Shown in pieces: positions 1 to 11,043 of a DNA stretch of 64,000 bases (positions within the stretch are counted from its first letter, which is position 1; every line of letters begins with the position of its first letter). The notes under the pieces were generated by a model. That model did not search any database. It was not told the origin of the DNA and saw only the letters and a program-made list of their open reading frames with translations. The translations under genes were made by a program, and so were the position numbers. This stretch comes from Ceratorhiza oryzae-sativae (Eukaryota; Basidiomycota; Agaricomycetes; Cantharellales; Ceratobasidiaceae), in NCBI GenBank assembly GCA_030998015.1, contig JARWMV010000232.1, positions 2,108,001-2,172,000 on the forward strand, in the 5' to 3' direction.

Positions 1-1506
1 ACTGGATGGGAAAAGTAGTCTGCGCGCGAAGTTCCCTGTTCAGCTCCTGCGTACCGGTCGGCCCCCGGTGTTGCATCCACTACGGTCCATGGTGATAAGC
101 CACCAATAGTCGATGTACCTGGCGTAATTTGAAGCCCCAAAGCCGAGCTCTCGCTAGGGAGTGCTCGGTTCTGAGAAGCCCGCGGAGTGGATAGACCAAC
201 GGCTCCCTGTTCTGAAGGACCAGGAGTGTGCGCTTCACGTGCATCGAAATAGCTAGTATCCTCGCTGCCGCTCTGTTCGGCGGATTCATTCATACTATCG
301 TCGATACTGTCACGAGTTTCGGGCGACGAGCCTTCAGCAGGTGTAGCCTCTTCGGTGTCGGATGAGTCGCTCCCATCGGTGCTGCCATCATCATCCTCGT
401 CTTCGTCTTCTTCCTGTTGTTCCATATGTGTATTGGAAGTTCCATGTCGCATAAGTGCCGGCATCGCCTTCTTGACATGACGCATTTCTCCTGGTTGAAA
501 ACTCTGAAACCGAGAATAGGTAAGATGCCAAAAATAGCAGTGATATGATGCGTACCCTAGTACGAGGCAATGCATGCGTATGCGTTGGTGTTGGGGGAAG
601 AGGCGGCAAGTTAAGAATCGGCATCGGCATCATCGACCGCGTGACTGAGGGTGAAAGACGCATGGAGCTGGGGGTGGTCGGCATAGGCATGCTCCTTCCT
701 AATGCTCTGGGTGTTCTGGAGACAATGGGCGAGGAGTTGGCCGCGCTTGGTGCCGAGCCAGCTTGTGATGAATGCCCAGAGGCATAGCCCGAGTCGTACA
801 TCTCCGGACTATCTTTGATGGCAGGTGAGTATTCGCCAGAGGGCACGGCAACGGTGGACATGGGTACTTGTAATTGATCCTGGTCTGGGCTGGGGTCGTG
901 GTTGTGGTCGTGGTCGTCAGAATGGGGTGAATTGGGCGAAAAGAGGAGCGAGTCAATAGGCAAGTGCAGTTGAAAGGTGGAGCCTGATGCGCCAGGGACG
1001 GCTGGGCACGTTGCGTTACTGAAAGAGGCCGTAAGCGGCTTGGGTTCGGCGGGAGTGCTTGTTGGGAAGGCTGAAGTCGTATTCCGACGGGGGCGTGTGA
1101 GCGGCTCGGGACCGATGCTGTCGGCAGAAGGGCGGGGCTTGTCACACGAAGCGCGCCCGGCGAGGCTCACAAACACAGTCGGCTCCTTGTCCAGCGGGCG
1201 AGGGCCGAGAACTTTCCGGACGACTGAAGAGGCACGGGCGTGCAGCTGCGAAGGCTGGAGCAGCGTGAGGGTGGACGAAGGACGAGAGCGGGTCGACTGA
1301 ACCGGCGGGCTGGCAGACTTGGGCTTGGCTCGGTTGTTCCGGGAAGGAAAACGGTGCATTCTGCGCGGGTGTGGGTATAAGTTGTCGCCTGGGACAGAGA
1401 CGAGGCGACGAGGTATCAGCAAAAGGGTTGATGGTCGTCCAGGGACGGTTTTATGGGAACGAGATGGACGCGCCGTCGAAGCCGAGCTCCGGCCAGAGCT
1501 GAGCAC
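1..1506 (-). CDS. Ser/Pro-rich hypothetical protein, partial at left edge
   Basis: I do not recognise the family. Two exons read in phase: 1506-556 and 503-1 (continuing off the window), joined over a 52-bp intron with donor GTACGC and acceptor TTTCAG. The protein is low-complexity, rich in Ser, Pro, Thr and His. It contains a stretch SDDHDHNHDPSPDQDQ, and after the intron MRHVKKAMPALMRHG followed by a strongly acidic tract (QQEEDEDEDDDGSTDGSD). The frame stays open to base 1, so the 3' end lies outside. The start at 1506 is the first ATG of the long frame, but residues 1-60 look less natural than the rest. A competing Pro-rich frame between about 1290 and 1450 suggests a frame error or an unseen 5' exon. 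No signal peptide or membrane segment is visible. Probably a disordered intracellular protein; that is inference. Confidence 0.6.
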
Positions 1507-4500
1507 TTAAATGAACTCACCTGATCAAAAGAACATGGTTCAGGCGGTCTCCTACGCGGCCGGTGGGGTGGTTGTGGTCGTCTGCAACCCGAGCTTATGT
1601 GTTCCCGTCGAGATCTCGACTCGCCCGCCCAGAATGACGCACATTTCACCCACAGATTTCAAATTCACTGCGCCGGCCCCGCGCTCGTCTCCACTCGGCT
1701 CGATCCCCAAAATACGTTCTCCGCTCGTCACACCGCTAGCGTTGCGCAATAAATAGGCTAGAGGTGTATAAAAAATATCGTGGCTGCATAATATGAAAGC
1801 CATGTTGGCCCAGTTCAAACAAATTATTGGGCACAGTGGTCATAGCCGAGAATAGCACGATCGCTTCTTAGAGCCTCCTGCAAATCCGATTGCGTCATGT
1901 AAAACGAGACCGACTCGAATTCACCAAAATTTCTCGATCACTGGCCAGTCAACATGACAACCAACATCAAGTCTAGAGTGCGAAAATGGTACGAACCAAA
2001 GATATGTACTCTTCCAAACCTGGACTAAATATCTCAATAACTTGTATGCGTATTACCACCCCGACTCCCACAGCAGCCGACGGAAGCATCACGGCTCCCG
2101 AGGCGGAATCCAACCCCAGCATCGATTGCACGTGACCCTACTCAGCTCTCGATCTTCCGAGTCACCTCCACTCTCCTCGACCGGTAATGGCTTCTAATAT
2201 ATATATATTTGCTGACAAAGCGCGGGACAACGGCCATCAAACCCTACACGCTTGTTGAGTCTGTGTCTCACAAATACCGCATATAACCGTGCTTTGCCAG
2301 CGTCGATGGCGCTGCCGTGCCGCTCAACTGCGACGAAACTCGAGCACTCTATTGTTCGAGCTATCTTAGGCTCTTGGCGGATGTTGATGTCCCGGCACGG
2401 CCGCAGATCTTGGAGTTGGAGTGGCAAAGTGGATATTGCAAGTTGGCCGGACAAACACGTAGCGACGTCCTGCTTCTCGGGATGCTGCTGCAGATATCTA
2501 TCCGTTTTGTTACGCGTGTAGACAGTCCCATGTCCACTGGCATGATTCCCGCCGGTAGACATCGGGCGTGCAACAATCTCTATCTACTCTGCCAGGTAGT
2601 GCTATTCATGTGTGATTTCCTCGATAGTGTATCACCGGTACCCGGCTATGGTGTGTATACCAGAGATTCAAGTATGGTGCTGTAGTCCAGCTTCTTTACG
2701 CCTCTATACAAAATTTTTCAACAAGATCGCGAGGTAAACCCTGCCCGTGTGTCATTTAGTATTCCTCTGGTCTTGGGCGTGCGATTGATTTGAGACCCCT
2801 GCCACACAGAACGCGAAGTCTCCGAAGCAACAAATGTCCAGGAAACACAATCAGGCTGGCCAAACTCTCAGAAATTTCAAGTTGGTGACGCGTCTAATCA
2901 CACACTGTACGTTGCCACTTCAACACGAGCGCGTCGTCTACACGATACGATGACATGGTGCACCAATAACGGATCTTCTGGACTTCCAAGTAACTTTAAA
3001 CAAAAGACATGACGTCGGGTAACATACTAACGTTACGGAAATAAGCCAACTTGTGGTGGTTTGCAAATGTCACCGTAGACTGGAGCCCACAAATGATGTT
3101 ATCATGTGTGCAGCTGTTTGGTGGGATCAGCAAGACCCCACGCGTCGCCCCTATTCTCCATTTTGGGTATATCGCCCCTGGGGCAACTTGGTTTTATTTC
3201 AGCTTATCTACAGGTAACCCCAGGGCCGCGCCACGCCACACGACACAAGCATGCGAGAATGCCTACCAGCACACATCTCGCTGGGCTTTGATCGGTTGCT
3301 TTGCGACTTGAAGTGTCAGCACAGGTACAGGGATCTGCAGCATGTGCTGCGCAAGGGGATGGCGATGGGGCGCTTTCTTCGGAGACTCTGCGCCTCGGCC
3401 TCATGGCGATGTTCCGCCGTGACATGTATCTGGATGTCAGATAATTGGTCCGCTTGGTCCGCTCCTGATATAGTAACTGACTTGAAGCCGCCCCGCGTTA
3501 GCCAAGTTGGCCAAGTGTCTCGATATTCCTTAGGGCTTGAGCTCTCCACTTTTTCTTTGCATACGTCACGATAAGCTTACGATATACGTCGAAGATTACG
3601 ATCGTCCCAAAGGGTGGGTTAATTTCAGGATGTCCCGAAAATTGATACCGGGTAGGTTGAAAATCCAGACCGGGTATAAAAACCAATTATAGGGTGGTTC
3701 TTTGAGCCAATGACATCACGTTTACTCATGTGCCTGCCGAATCGATCTATTTTTCTGAGAAGTTAGAGTATCGGCACACGATGCGCAGCACGCACCAACG
3801 CTAAATACAACTACTGAATACACGATCTAAAAACGTAGAGGCACAGATCACAGGACCACCACCGATTGGTTTCGAACAGATTCGTTTTACGGAAGCACTC
3901 GACTTTGGGCGCACCCGTTGAGTTCACGTGTTTCTTTTGAAGTCGGAGTGCAGGCTCTCGTGTCGGTCGCAGTCCGACCATCGGGGGTATCGGAAAGTCC
4001 AGAACAAAAGACACGAGTGGAAATTTGACTTCGTGTACTTGAGATGGGGTTCTCGACAGCGACGGTGCGGGCGCCGATCACGATAGTCAGGCAGGGTCGC
4101 TGACAGAGGCACCCCAGCGGTCTCCGTTCCCTTGAAGAACGTCACCGATGATAGTGGAAGCGATTTCCCCGACTTTTGATAGCCAGATACATGCGTAGCG
4201 CCATGCCAAGCCTGCGCTATCGCACGTGCCAAGGGGAGATCGAGGGGAATGGGCAGTCATGGAGGCGAGTCGGCTGTCAAAAGATAACTGAGATGATGAT
4301 TACAAGCTCGTCCGTTTCTGAGGTCGCAGCCCCAGGGTTACTCCAAGCTGAGGCAACGTAATCGCCGAACAATTGCCCAACCGGAGATGTTGCGAAGTTC
4401 AACAACGGAAGAAGTACCCACTGTCTGTTGACCTTCTTCAGAGCAGCCTCTGAGCTTGTCAGGGCTTCGTATTTGGTATAGATGAATAGAGTCCGTTTTC

Positions 4501-5776
4501 AGACCGAGTTGCGCAATGCGTGGCGTGGAAACGACCAAAGCTACGGCGACAAGCACGCCGTTGACAGCGAAGGGGCCAAGCCATTCCAACTGAATGGGCC
4601 CGGATCGATTTAGCGTCTGACCGAGGTCGAGAACGACTGACATGAACCTCAAAAACGTTGCGCCCTAACCTTTTGGATGCTACCGCGAGGATTGTATGAC
4701 AATCGATAGTGATAGTGTAAGCGCATATCCCGTTGCGTTTCCTCTGCTATAAGTACTGTAGGCTTGGCGATTAAAGGGCTGTTTGAAACATCCGCGGGCG
4801 CGAGACTCCTGCCACCGAGCGAGTATCGTACGAGCGATTGTGCAATAATGAGCGGGACCCGATAAGGTAGGGTTGCCAAGGGACAACGAGGCGGGGTGCA
4901 AGTACCAAGAATAGTCTGAAGAGGCGCCAGCGCCCAACGGTGCCCGAAAACCGCGCGCCCCCTTCGGAAAATCAAGAACCGGCGCGAGCTTGGAACTACA
5001 GTGCGCGAGCGCTTTGTGTATCTGCGACTCGGAGGCCGGCGGGAAGCTCAATCATGGGCAAGATGAGCCCCCTAATAGATTGGGGCACGCGCTGCGGGCC
5101 ATCTTCTGATCGCGTGCGAGGGGTGGAGTGTGCGTGTCTGGGCACGGGCGAAGCGCTGCGAACACTGGGCGTGGGACTTGCTGGGAATAGCAGGTGGTAT
5201 GCGTGCGAGCTCCCGACCGGGGATATGCATTGGTTGGAGAGTTTCGGGTCGGTCACCCGAATGAAAGAGGATAGCATTCATGGTCGGAAACGCTTGTCTC
5301 ATCTCGCTCGCGTAGTGGGCGGCAAACAAGGGACGCGTGCCTGTCATCACATGCGATCCGCGTCTGGGCGCGTGCCGTATACGCGCAAATGATTTAGTTT
5401 CCGACCGACACGAGCAACCACCACAACGAAAGGACAAACTGAAAACGTCATCCTAGAATATGTCGGGATGAGAATGACGAGCCGATCAACGTTATGAGAC
5501 CCCAGGTACGGCAGGAAATACGTGACGACGCGACGGTGAATCACAGCTGTGCAGCGCCCACTGCACGAGGCAACGAGCGTCGCGGGCATGAAATACTGCG
5601 ATACGCTGTTGTGCAAATGCAGGCGTCGGGGAGGGGCGGTGTGGATCTGTGCATATAGTTATGCTGGGAGGATGACGTCTTGTTCGGTCGGCATGTGCAA
5701 GCGCCGGGACCGCGGAAGCTCGGTCTGCATTCTTGAAGAATGCTCCCTCCGTCGTGTTTCCCCACCACATCTCCCC
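1507..5776. other. Gene-poor interval
   Basis: I can support no intact gene across about 4.3 kb. Short open frames occur on both strands, but none shows sustained codon bias, plausible intron boundaries or a family motif. There are no obvious terminal repeats or transposase motifs. The stretch 4235-5300 on the minus strand has the most protein-like text and is listed separately. The part next to 1506 and the part next to 5777 presumably hold promoter and UTR sequence of the flanking genes. Confidence 0.5.
4338..5051 (-). pseudogene. Possible degraded or unrecognised coding remnant
   Basis: Two adjacent minus-strand stretches read like protein. Frame one (about 5051-4680) contains APVLDFPKGARGFRAPLG and LGNPTLSGPAHYCTIART. 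The next (about 4640-4340) contains NRSGPIQLEWLGPFAVNGVL followed by a hydrophobic run and RSPDKLRGCSEEG. A GT...CAG pair around 4686-4640 could splice them. No start context, family motif or clean continuation is visible on either side, so this may be a relic, a lineage-specific gene or chance. Confidence 0.2.
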
Positions 5777-7745
5777 ATGGCCTCTCTCCATCCCAGCCGC
5801 GCGCAGGCTCGTGGTCCGTTCCGTCCGGCCTCCCAGTATCCTGCGGACCCCTACGCCCAGTCCTCGTCGCCGGCGACGGTGGAGCGCTCAACCCGCCTCA
5901 ACGCCGTGCCCCATGGACGCTCGACCTCGATGCACTCGACACCCTCACCCAGGAGCCCAACCGCAGCGCAATCCTCATTCTGGGCGGTGGGTCTTCCTGT
6001 TCTCCCATCTGTCAGCCCGTGTTGACCGACCCATGACCAGACCCATCACCGCTTGCATTGAAGCCCCTGCTGGCAATCAAGTCGATTGCTAGTTCGCTTC
6101 TTATTATCGCAACCGTCAGTCTATTTCGCTTTCCACGCAGTCTGTTGCTAAATCCAGCCCATCTCGCCGCCTAGACGAGTCCATCCCTCGATGTTCCTCA
6201 GAACGAGTCCACGCCCGAGATTCGGCTTCTGCGCCTCGAACGTGAATCTGGCCAGAGGGCGCCGCCCGTTTGGCAGATATACTCAAGTGGGCCGAGAAAA
6301 CCGCTCGCCAGTGGAGGAAGGAAATCAGCGAGACAGAGCAAGCGTCGGCCCCATCAACAATCAAGCCGACAGCGACCCGCTCCCGACTATCTGTTATGGC
6401 GTCAATAACTCTCAGCTCCTTACGCCTCCCACTACACCCCGTATGCGTCCCCTTTCTCGCCTCCCCAAATCTCGCGAGCGCCAGAGCTACCACAATGCGC
6501 AACGCGCCCTAGACATGATCATCAACTTCCTGCCGAACGCCAACGCCAAGACGATCATCAAAGAGGCCATTCTCGTCACCACGATCGCGAAGCCTTCACT
6601 ATTTCCACTCACCCCCCGCCAAATGAGGTTGCACTCGTCGGGCGCGACCGAGCCCTCGATGTCCAGAATGCCATCCACAACGGACTTGCGCCTTTCTTCA
6701 CGGTTTTCACGCATGTTTGGTGCATCTCGCACGTCGCTTGTTCTCAGCAATTCTCATCCTCGGCCCCAGTCACCAGCGTCTTTTACACCCCCGGTTCCCC
6801 AATTCCCATCCAGGATCATTCATATCCTACCGTTTGCCTATTTGCCTCCTCCTAAAGGCCCCTTCGCACACGCCACCTCATCAGGAAACTCGAGGCCTTT
6901 TTGCTTGATTTCTCCTATTCTCCGAATTCGATGAGGCTCAACTCCCAGCCAGACGCACCAGCATCTGTCGAGCGCTTGCGTCCTTTCCTGCTTGATCGCA
7001 CTGGCCTCACAGAAACTATGCGCATCAGACGGCAAGAGTACACGCTCGGCGACCTCGTTATCGGCGGTCTGCTTGACGGGCGTGACGGGGATTCTCGTTC
7101 GAGCATGGGAGATGGCGCAAGCGAACAGTCCGACATGGAATGGTCCACGGGCGAGCTTGGCTTGGCGGGGTCGCTGATATTGTCCTGCAAACTCCCGGTG
7201 CCTCGTCATCAGGGCCTTCGGGCAGTACACCTCCCCCTCTGCCCGCCATCACTGTGTCACAGTCTTCACCCCAGACCTCGATGCTCTCCCGAAGTGAGGG
7301 ATCACCTGTGTCCATGACCCCACCGCGCCCCGCTCGGAGCGACATGCGCGACCGACGATCGGTCTCTTTGCATGGGAACGATCAGCGCCCGAAGCTTGCT
7401 GTCCCGCCCCCAGCCGTAACATCCTCGTCTAAACGGCCAAAGTCCGCGCTCCCCTCTCCGCCTGACTCGAGTGAGAGTGACACGCAAGCGACGTATACGG
7501 AATACTGGAGGCAGCACGAAGTTACTGCAAGCGGAACGACTGTGAGCTTGAACGACTGGGAGGGGTCGCCTGGCTGGACCAACAAGCCAATGCCGGTGAC
7601 GTCTGGCTTGACAGAGAGGGCCAAGCCGAACTTCACCTCAAAGAGCAAGCCGGGTTCGGCCGCAGCGGAGCAAGTAGAAGCAATCACGACGAAGAAGAGG
7701 TGGTGGAGCTGGGGGCGTTCAAGAAAAGTCAGCGCGCCTGCATAA
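5777..7745 (+). CDS. Unrecognised Ser/Pro-rich protein, frame broken several times
   Basis: No family is recognised. The start at 5777 begins MASLHPSRAQARGPFRPA. The coding signal then continues in a new frame (WTLDLDALDTLTQEPNRSAI), passes a likely intron near 5986-6040, and resumes as LDVPQNESTPEIRLLRLE, LADILKWAEKTARQWRKEIS (amphipathic, coiled-coil-like), QRALDMIINFLPNANAKTII, then REAFTISTHPPPNEVALV, LDVQNAIHNGLAPFF and SVFYTPGSPIPIQDHSYP. It ends with a clean Ser/Pro-rich tail finishing TKKRWWSWGRSRKVSAPA at 7745. Each join needs a shift equivalent to one missing base, and one stop (TAA near 6850) may lie in an intron. The central part looks like an ordered, mostly helical domain flanked by disordered ends. 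The breaks most likely reflect sequence errors, but a real pseudogene cannot be excluded. Confidence 0.5.
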
Positions 7746-8703
7746 GGCCCTATTGCCGGGCACGCACAAGGGATGGGTGGGGTGGACAAGTATGACCAAG
7801 GGCTAGGTCGGGCTTAGGGATGCCCAAGTCCGATGCAAAAAGTCATGGACTCGACAACAGTGGGCCTCCTACATCTTACAATACTTGCGTACACCGCATG
7901 TCGGGTGCCAGCGTTTTACCAGACGAACATGCAGATTCTCTTTCTCCTTTTCCTTGCTAGACTCTTTAACGTGGTATGGATCTCGAACTCAGAACCCCCA
8001 TGTATTAACACATTTTACGAATGGTTTCCTTTTTTTCACTGTGTCTTGCTTTGTTTCTATTTCTCACGCACATCAATCTCTACACGAAGATGATACACAT
8101 TCATTTATCGTTGCTTCATTCATCCTTGGCTCGACCTACATGTCCCCTATTCCATCTCTGCCTCTACCTACCTCCGTGTTCTTTTTTGCCATGTGAGTCA
8201 ACTGTTTTGGACAATCAAAGGCTCTCACGCGATGGACTGGCTTGTCTATTTTTGCACCGAAGTAGTTATAATTTCTTTTGTTGATACTATTTCGGGACTT
8301 TGGGGCGCAGCCGGTTATTCCTTTTTCCATCTTTTACCGTTGTGGTGTGCTTGCGTCGTTCAAGTTCGAGTAAACCGAATAGCGGCCACCTGCAGTGTCC
8401 GACAATCCAAATAATACGAAGGAATGAATTCTGTTACATTACATATGTTGCTTAAATGTCAAGGACCATGATGAAGCTACGAGAAACGAGCAGCTTGTGC
8501 CGTGTTGCGAGTAATGCCACAACGGTGGCAAATGAAAGTGAAGACAAAGTGCGAGCAGCGGTTCACACAGCTCTTGTAGACCTGATACAATGATCGCGTT
8601 AATATCCTTTGGTCGCTCAGAGAGCCAGCACTTACGATATAAAAAAAAAATACACATAACCACGTTTAACCAATGTTTCATCCCAATCCGCATACAAATA
8701 ATC
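7746..8703. other. Convergent intergenic region
   Basis: This 958-bp stretch lies between the stop codons of a plus-strand and a minus-strand gene, so it should hold two 3' UTRs. It is T-rich on the plus strand (runs such as CCTTTTTTTCAC and TTCTTTTTTGCC) and has an A-run at 8641-8649. No open frame here shows coding character. Confidence 0.5.
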
Positions 8704-10511
8704 TCAGTTCCTCCTGGGAGAGCCTTCTAGAGCGGCCGCAATCACATCTGCTGGCAAGTCCAAAGCGACACCGTCGGGATATCTGTTCACATCAAGCGGG
8801 GAATAGTCAGGGGGAGGTGGACCAGGGGGCGCGAGCGCTGCCAGTGTACGCGGAGAAAGCGAAGGGACATTTCCGCCTTGTCCGCTAGAGTGCGTGGTTG
8901 AATTGGATGCGCTCAGATTAAGTGGCCGGAGGTGGATATCAGTCACCCGAGGTGTCGGCGGATTCCCTGCCTGGTTCGGTGATACTGGCGGAGACGCCGC
9001 GATGATGATTTCGTGATCATCTTCGCCCTCAGTTGTATTTGTCGACTGAGATGATCCACGTGTCCGTCGGCCGTTGACATAAGGTGTATGGTATTCGGCG
9101 TCTGTCGGGCTCACATACGTGGTAATCTCATCACCCTCGTCCGTATTGGTCTCTCGACTGTCGGGACAAGCGATGACGAAGGAACAGGGACGCCACGTAG
9201 TGGTGAAGGGTGAGCTGGAACAGAGCTGGAGATCGTTGAATTGTGGTGGCGCACGCTACGGCGGGACCGGTAGGGGTGAGAGGAAGACGCAGCAATGCGG
9301 TTACCCCGGTAGCTTGAACCATTACTTGAGACACTTGTTCCTTCTACGCGGTCCTCAGTCCGGCGTACGTTCCCACCCGTCTCAAGCAAGATGCTTCCGC
9401 GTTCAGAGCCATATGCGGGGGGAGGTGCAAGGGTGCCGACACTTGGTGCCAGGCCCCATTTCTTGACGTTGGCTTCAATGAACACAAAGCCGGCTTGACC
9501 GAGATTGACGTGAAGGCTGCAGGGTCCATCGGCGCCAATGGTTGGGAAGAGGTTCCAACGGCTCAGCCCGGTGAAAGCGTCTTCCAGGCGACGACCGTTG
9601 CGGGTGAAAAATGCAACACCTGTACGCGGCCTGTAACCAATACCAAGCACATCGCCCTCGATCAACGGGGGTCCGCACGAGGTGACCATAAAGGGGTAGT
9701 TGTGGCACCGCTCGCCAGAAGAAAGATAGGCGAACGAGTGACGTGCGGACCCTGGGAGACAGAATGATGGGAACGGCTTTGTTGCAAGGCCAATTGCGAT
9801 GTTCGTCGTCGTTGGAAGATCAAACATCTTCACTTCCCAGTAGTACACCTCGTTGAGCTTGGGTAAGGGGAGATTCGACTGAACAGAGGTTGCAGAGAAC
9901 GGGTCAGGGAGGAATGTGAGCTCTGTCCGTGTATGGACAAGCAGGTTAGCGCCAGACTCGTAGTCGGGTTCGAACGACCAGGCAGAAACGCCCTTCTCTT
10001 GGATAGTAAGAAACTGTGAAAGAGTGATGTCTGTTGCCTGGGAGTTTGGTGGATACTGTTGCTGGTACTCTGCACAGAATGAGCCGCCGTCCCATCCGGA
10101 TCAGGAAAGCACAGACAAACCTTTGACCCGATGGTACTGTCTTTGCTCTAGCTCAGACACACCCTCAAGCCAGCGTGACTCGAGGCCTTCAAATCCGCCG
10201 TCCGCACCAGAGAAGTCTTCCCTACTCATGTCCACTGGGCCATCTCGGTCCCTGAGCGCGATCGACCGGCGTCGTTTGAACAAGAGAACAAATATCAAGA
10301 AAATGAGCAGCAGAAAGAGCAGAGTGGAGAGGACTATGAGCAGGGGCAAAAGCACGAGGAGGGCATCCTGGCTGCCATTACGGACCATCGCAGCGGCTGC
10401 CTCCTTGCCATCGTCGACAATGTTGACAGCTGTGTTATCTGCATAGTCGATGGTGTCCTTGAGTGCGGCGAGCATAGTGTTGAGGAGGTTTGGGGGACCC
10501 TCGGAGGACAT
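8704..10511 (-). CDS. SSH4: SSH4/Ear1-like SPRY-domain membrane protein (ubiquitin-ligase adaptor)
   Basis: Ssh4/Ear1 proteins sit in endosomal and vacuolar membranes and recruit the Rsp5/NEDD4 ubiquitin ligase to cargo. Exon 1 (10511-10121) begins MSSEGPPNLLNTMLAALKD and carries one strongly hydrophobic segment (LLVLLPLLIVLSTLLFLLL) followed by a basic stop-transfer FKRRRS. After a 51-bp intron (10120-10070) come EYQQQYPPNSQATDITLSQF and the SPRY core: YYWEVKMFDLP, IAIGLATKPFPSF, GDVLGIGYRPRTGVAFFTRNG and LHVNLGQAGFVF. The tail is Ser-rich with two PPxY motifs, PPAY (about 9411-9422) and PPDY (about 8803-8814), the known Rsp5 WW-binding signature. One frame jump near 9160 is repaired by one extra C in a CCC run, giving VPDSRETNTDEGDE. 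An in-frame upstream ATG at 10667 exists, but its extension is not family-like. Confidence 0.88.
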
Positions 10512-11043
10512 CCCTGTGTCGATTCGATAAGAGTAGTTGGGTCGGGTGGTGGAGGTGCGGCGCGAGCGTAAGTCTTCGGATCTGGGCACATGGCTTATCT
10601 CAGCCGCACAGCCTTGCAGCCGTGTGGCGACCGGGCGGCTACCAATGGCAACCAACCGAAGCTGCACATCACAAAGCTCGCCTATCTATTCAGAACGGAT
10701 CACAAAGAAATTTCACCATTTCTGCACAAGCCGACATAATCCGCTCCCTGACCGAATTATATTCAAACGTGACGAGTTCCACGAGAGTATGGGCATCGTA
10801 CTGGCTTGTTCAAGTTCCGCTCCTAGGTCAGCAAAATTTTAACTCTGTATTCAGCAACACTATGTTTACTGACGCGCCTCACGATCGAATCAGTCATCTA
10901 TCTTCCTGGACTTTCTAAGGCATCCCCGTGGCTTCTCGTTCTCTTCCTCTTGGAGGTGTTGAAACACAAGGCCCGTTCTCAAAATGGCAACTGATACAAG
11001 ATCAAAAGGATATATTTTGAGACTAGAAAACACAAGGGCACAA

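Noticed and set aside
2194..3700. Several 60-120-codon frames on both strands
   Set aside because: They overlap one another, lack consistent codon use and splice signals, and resemble no protein.
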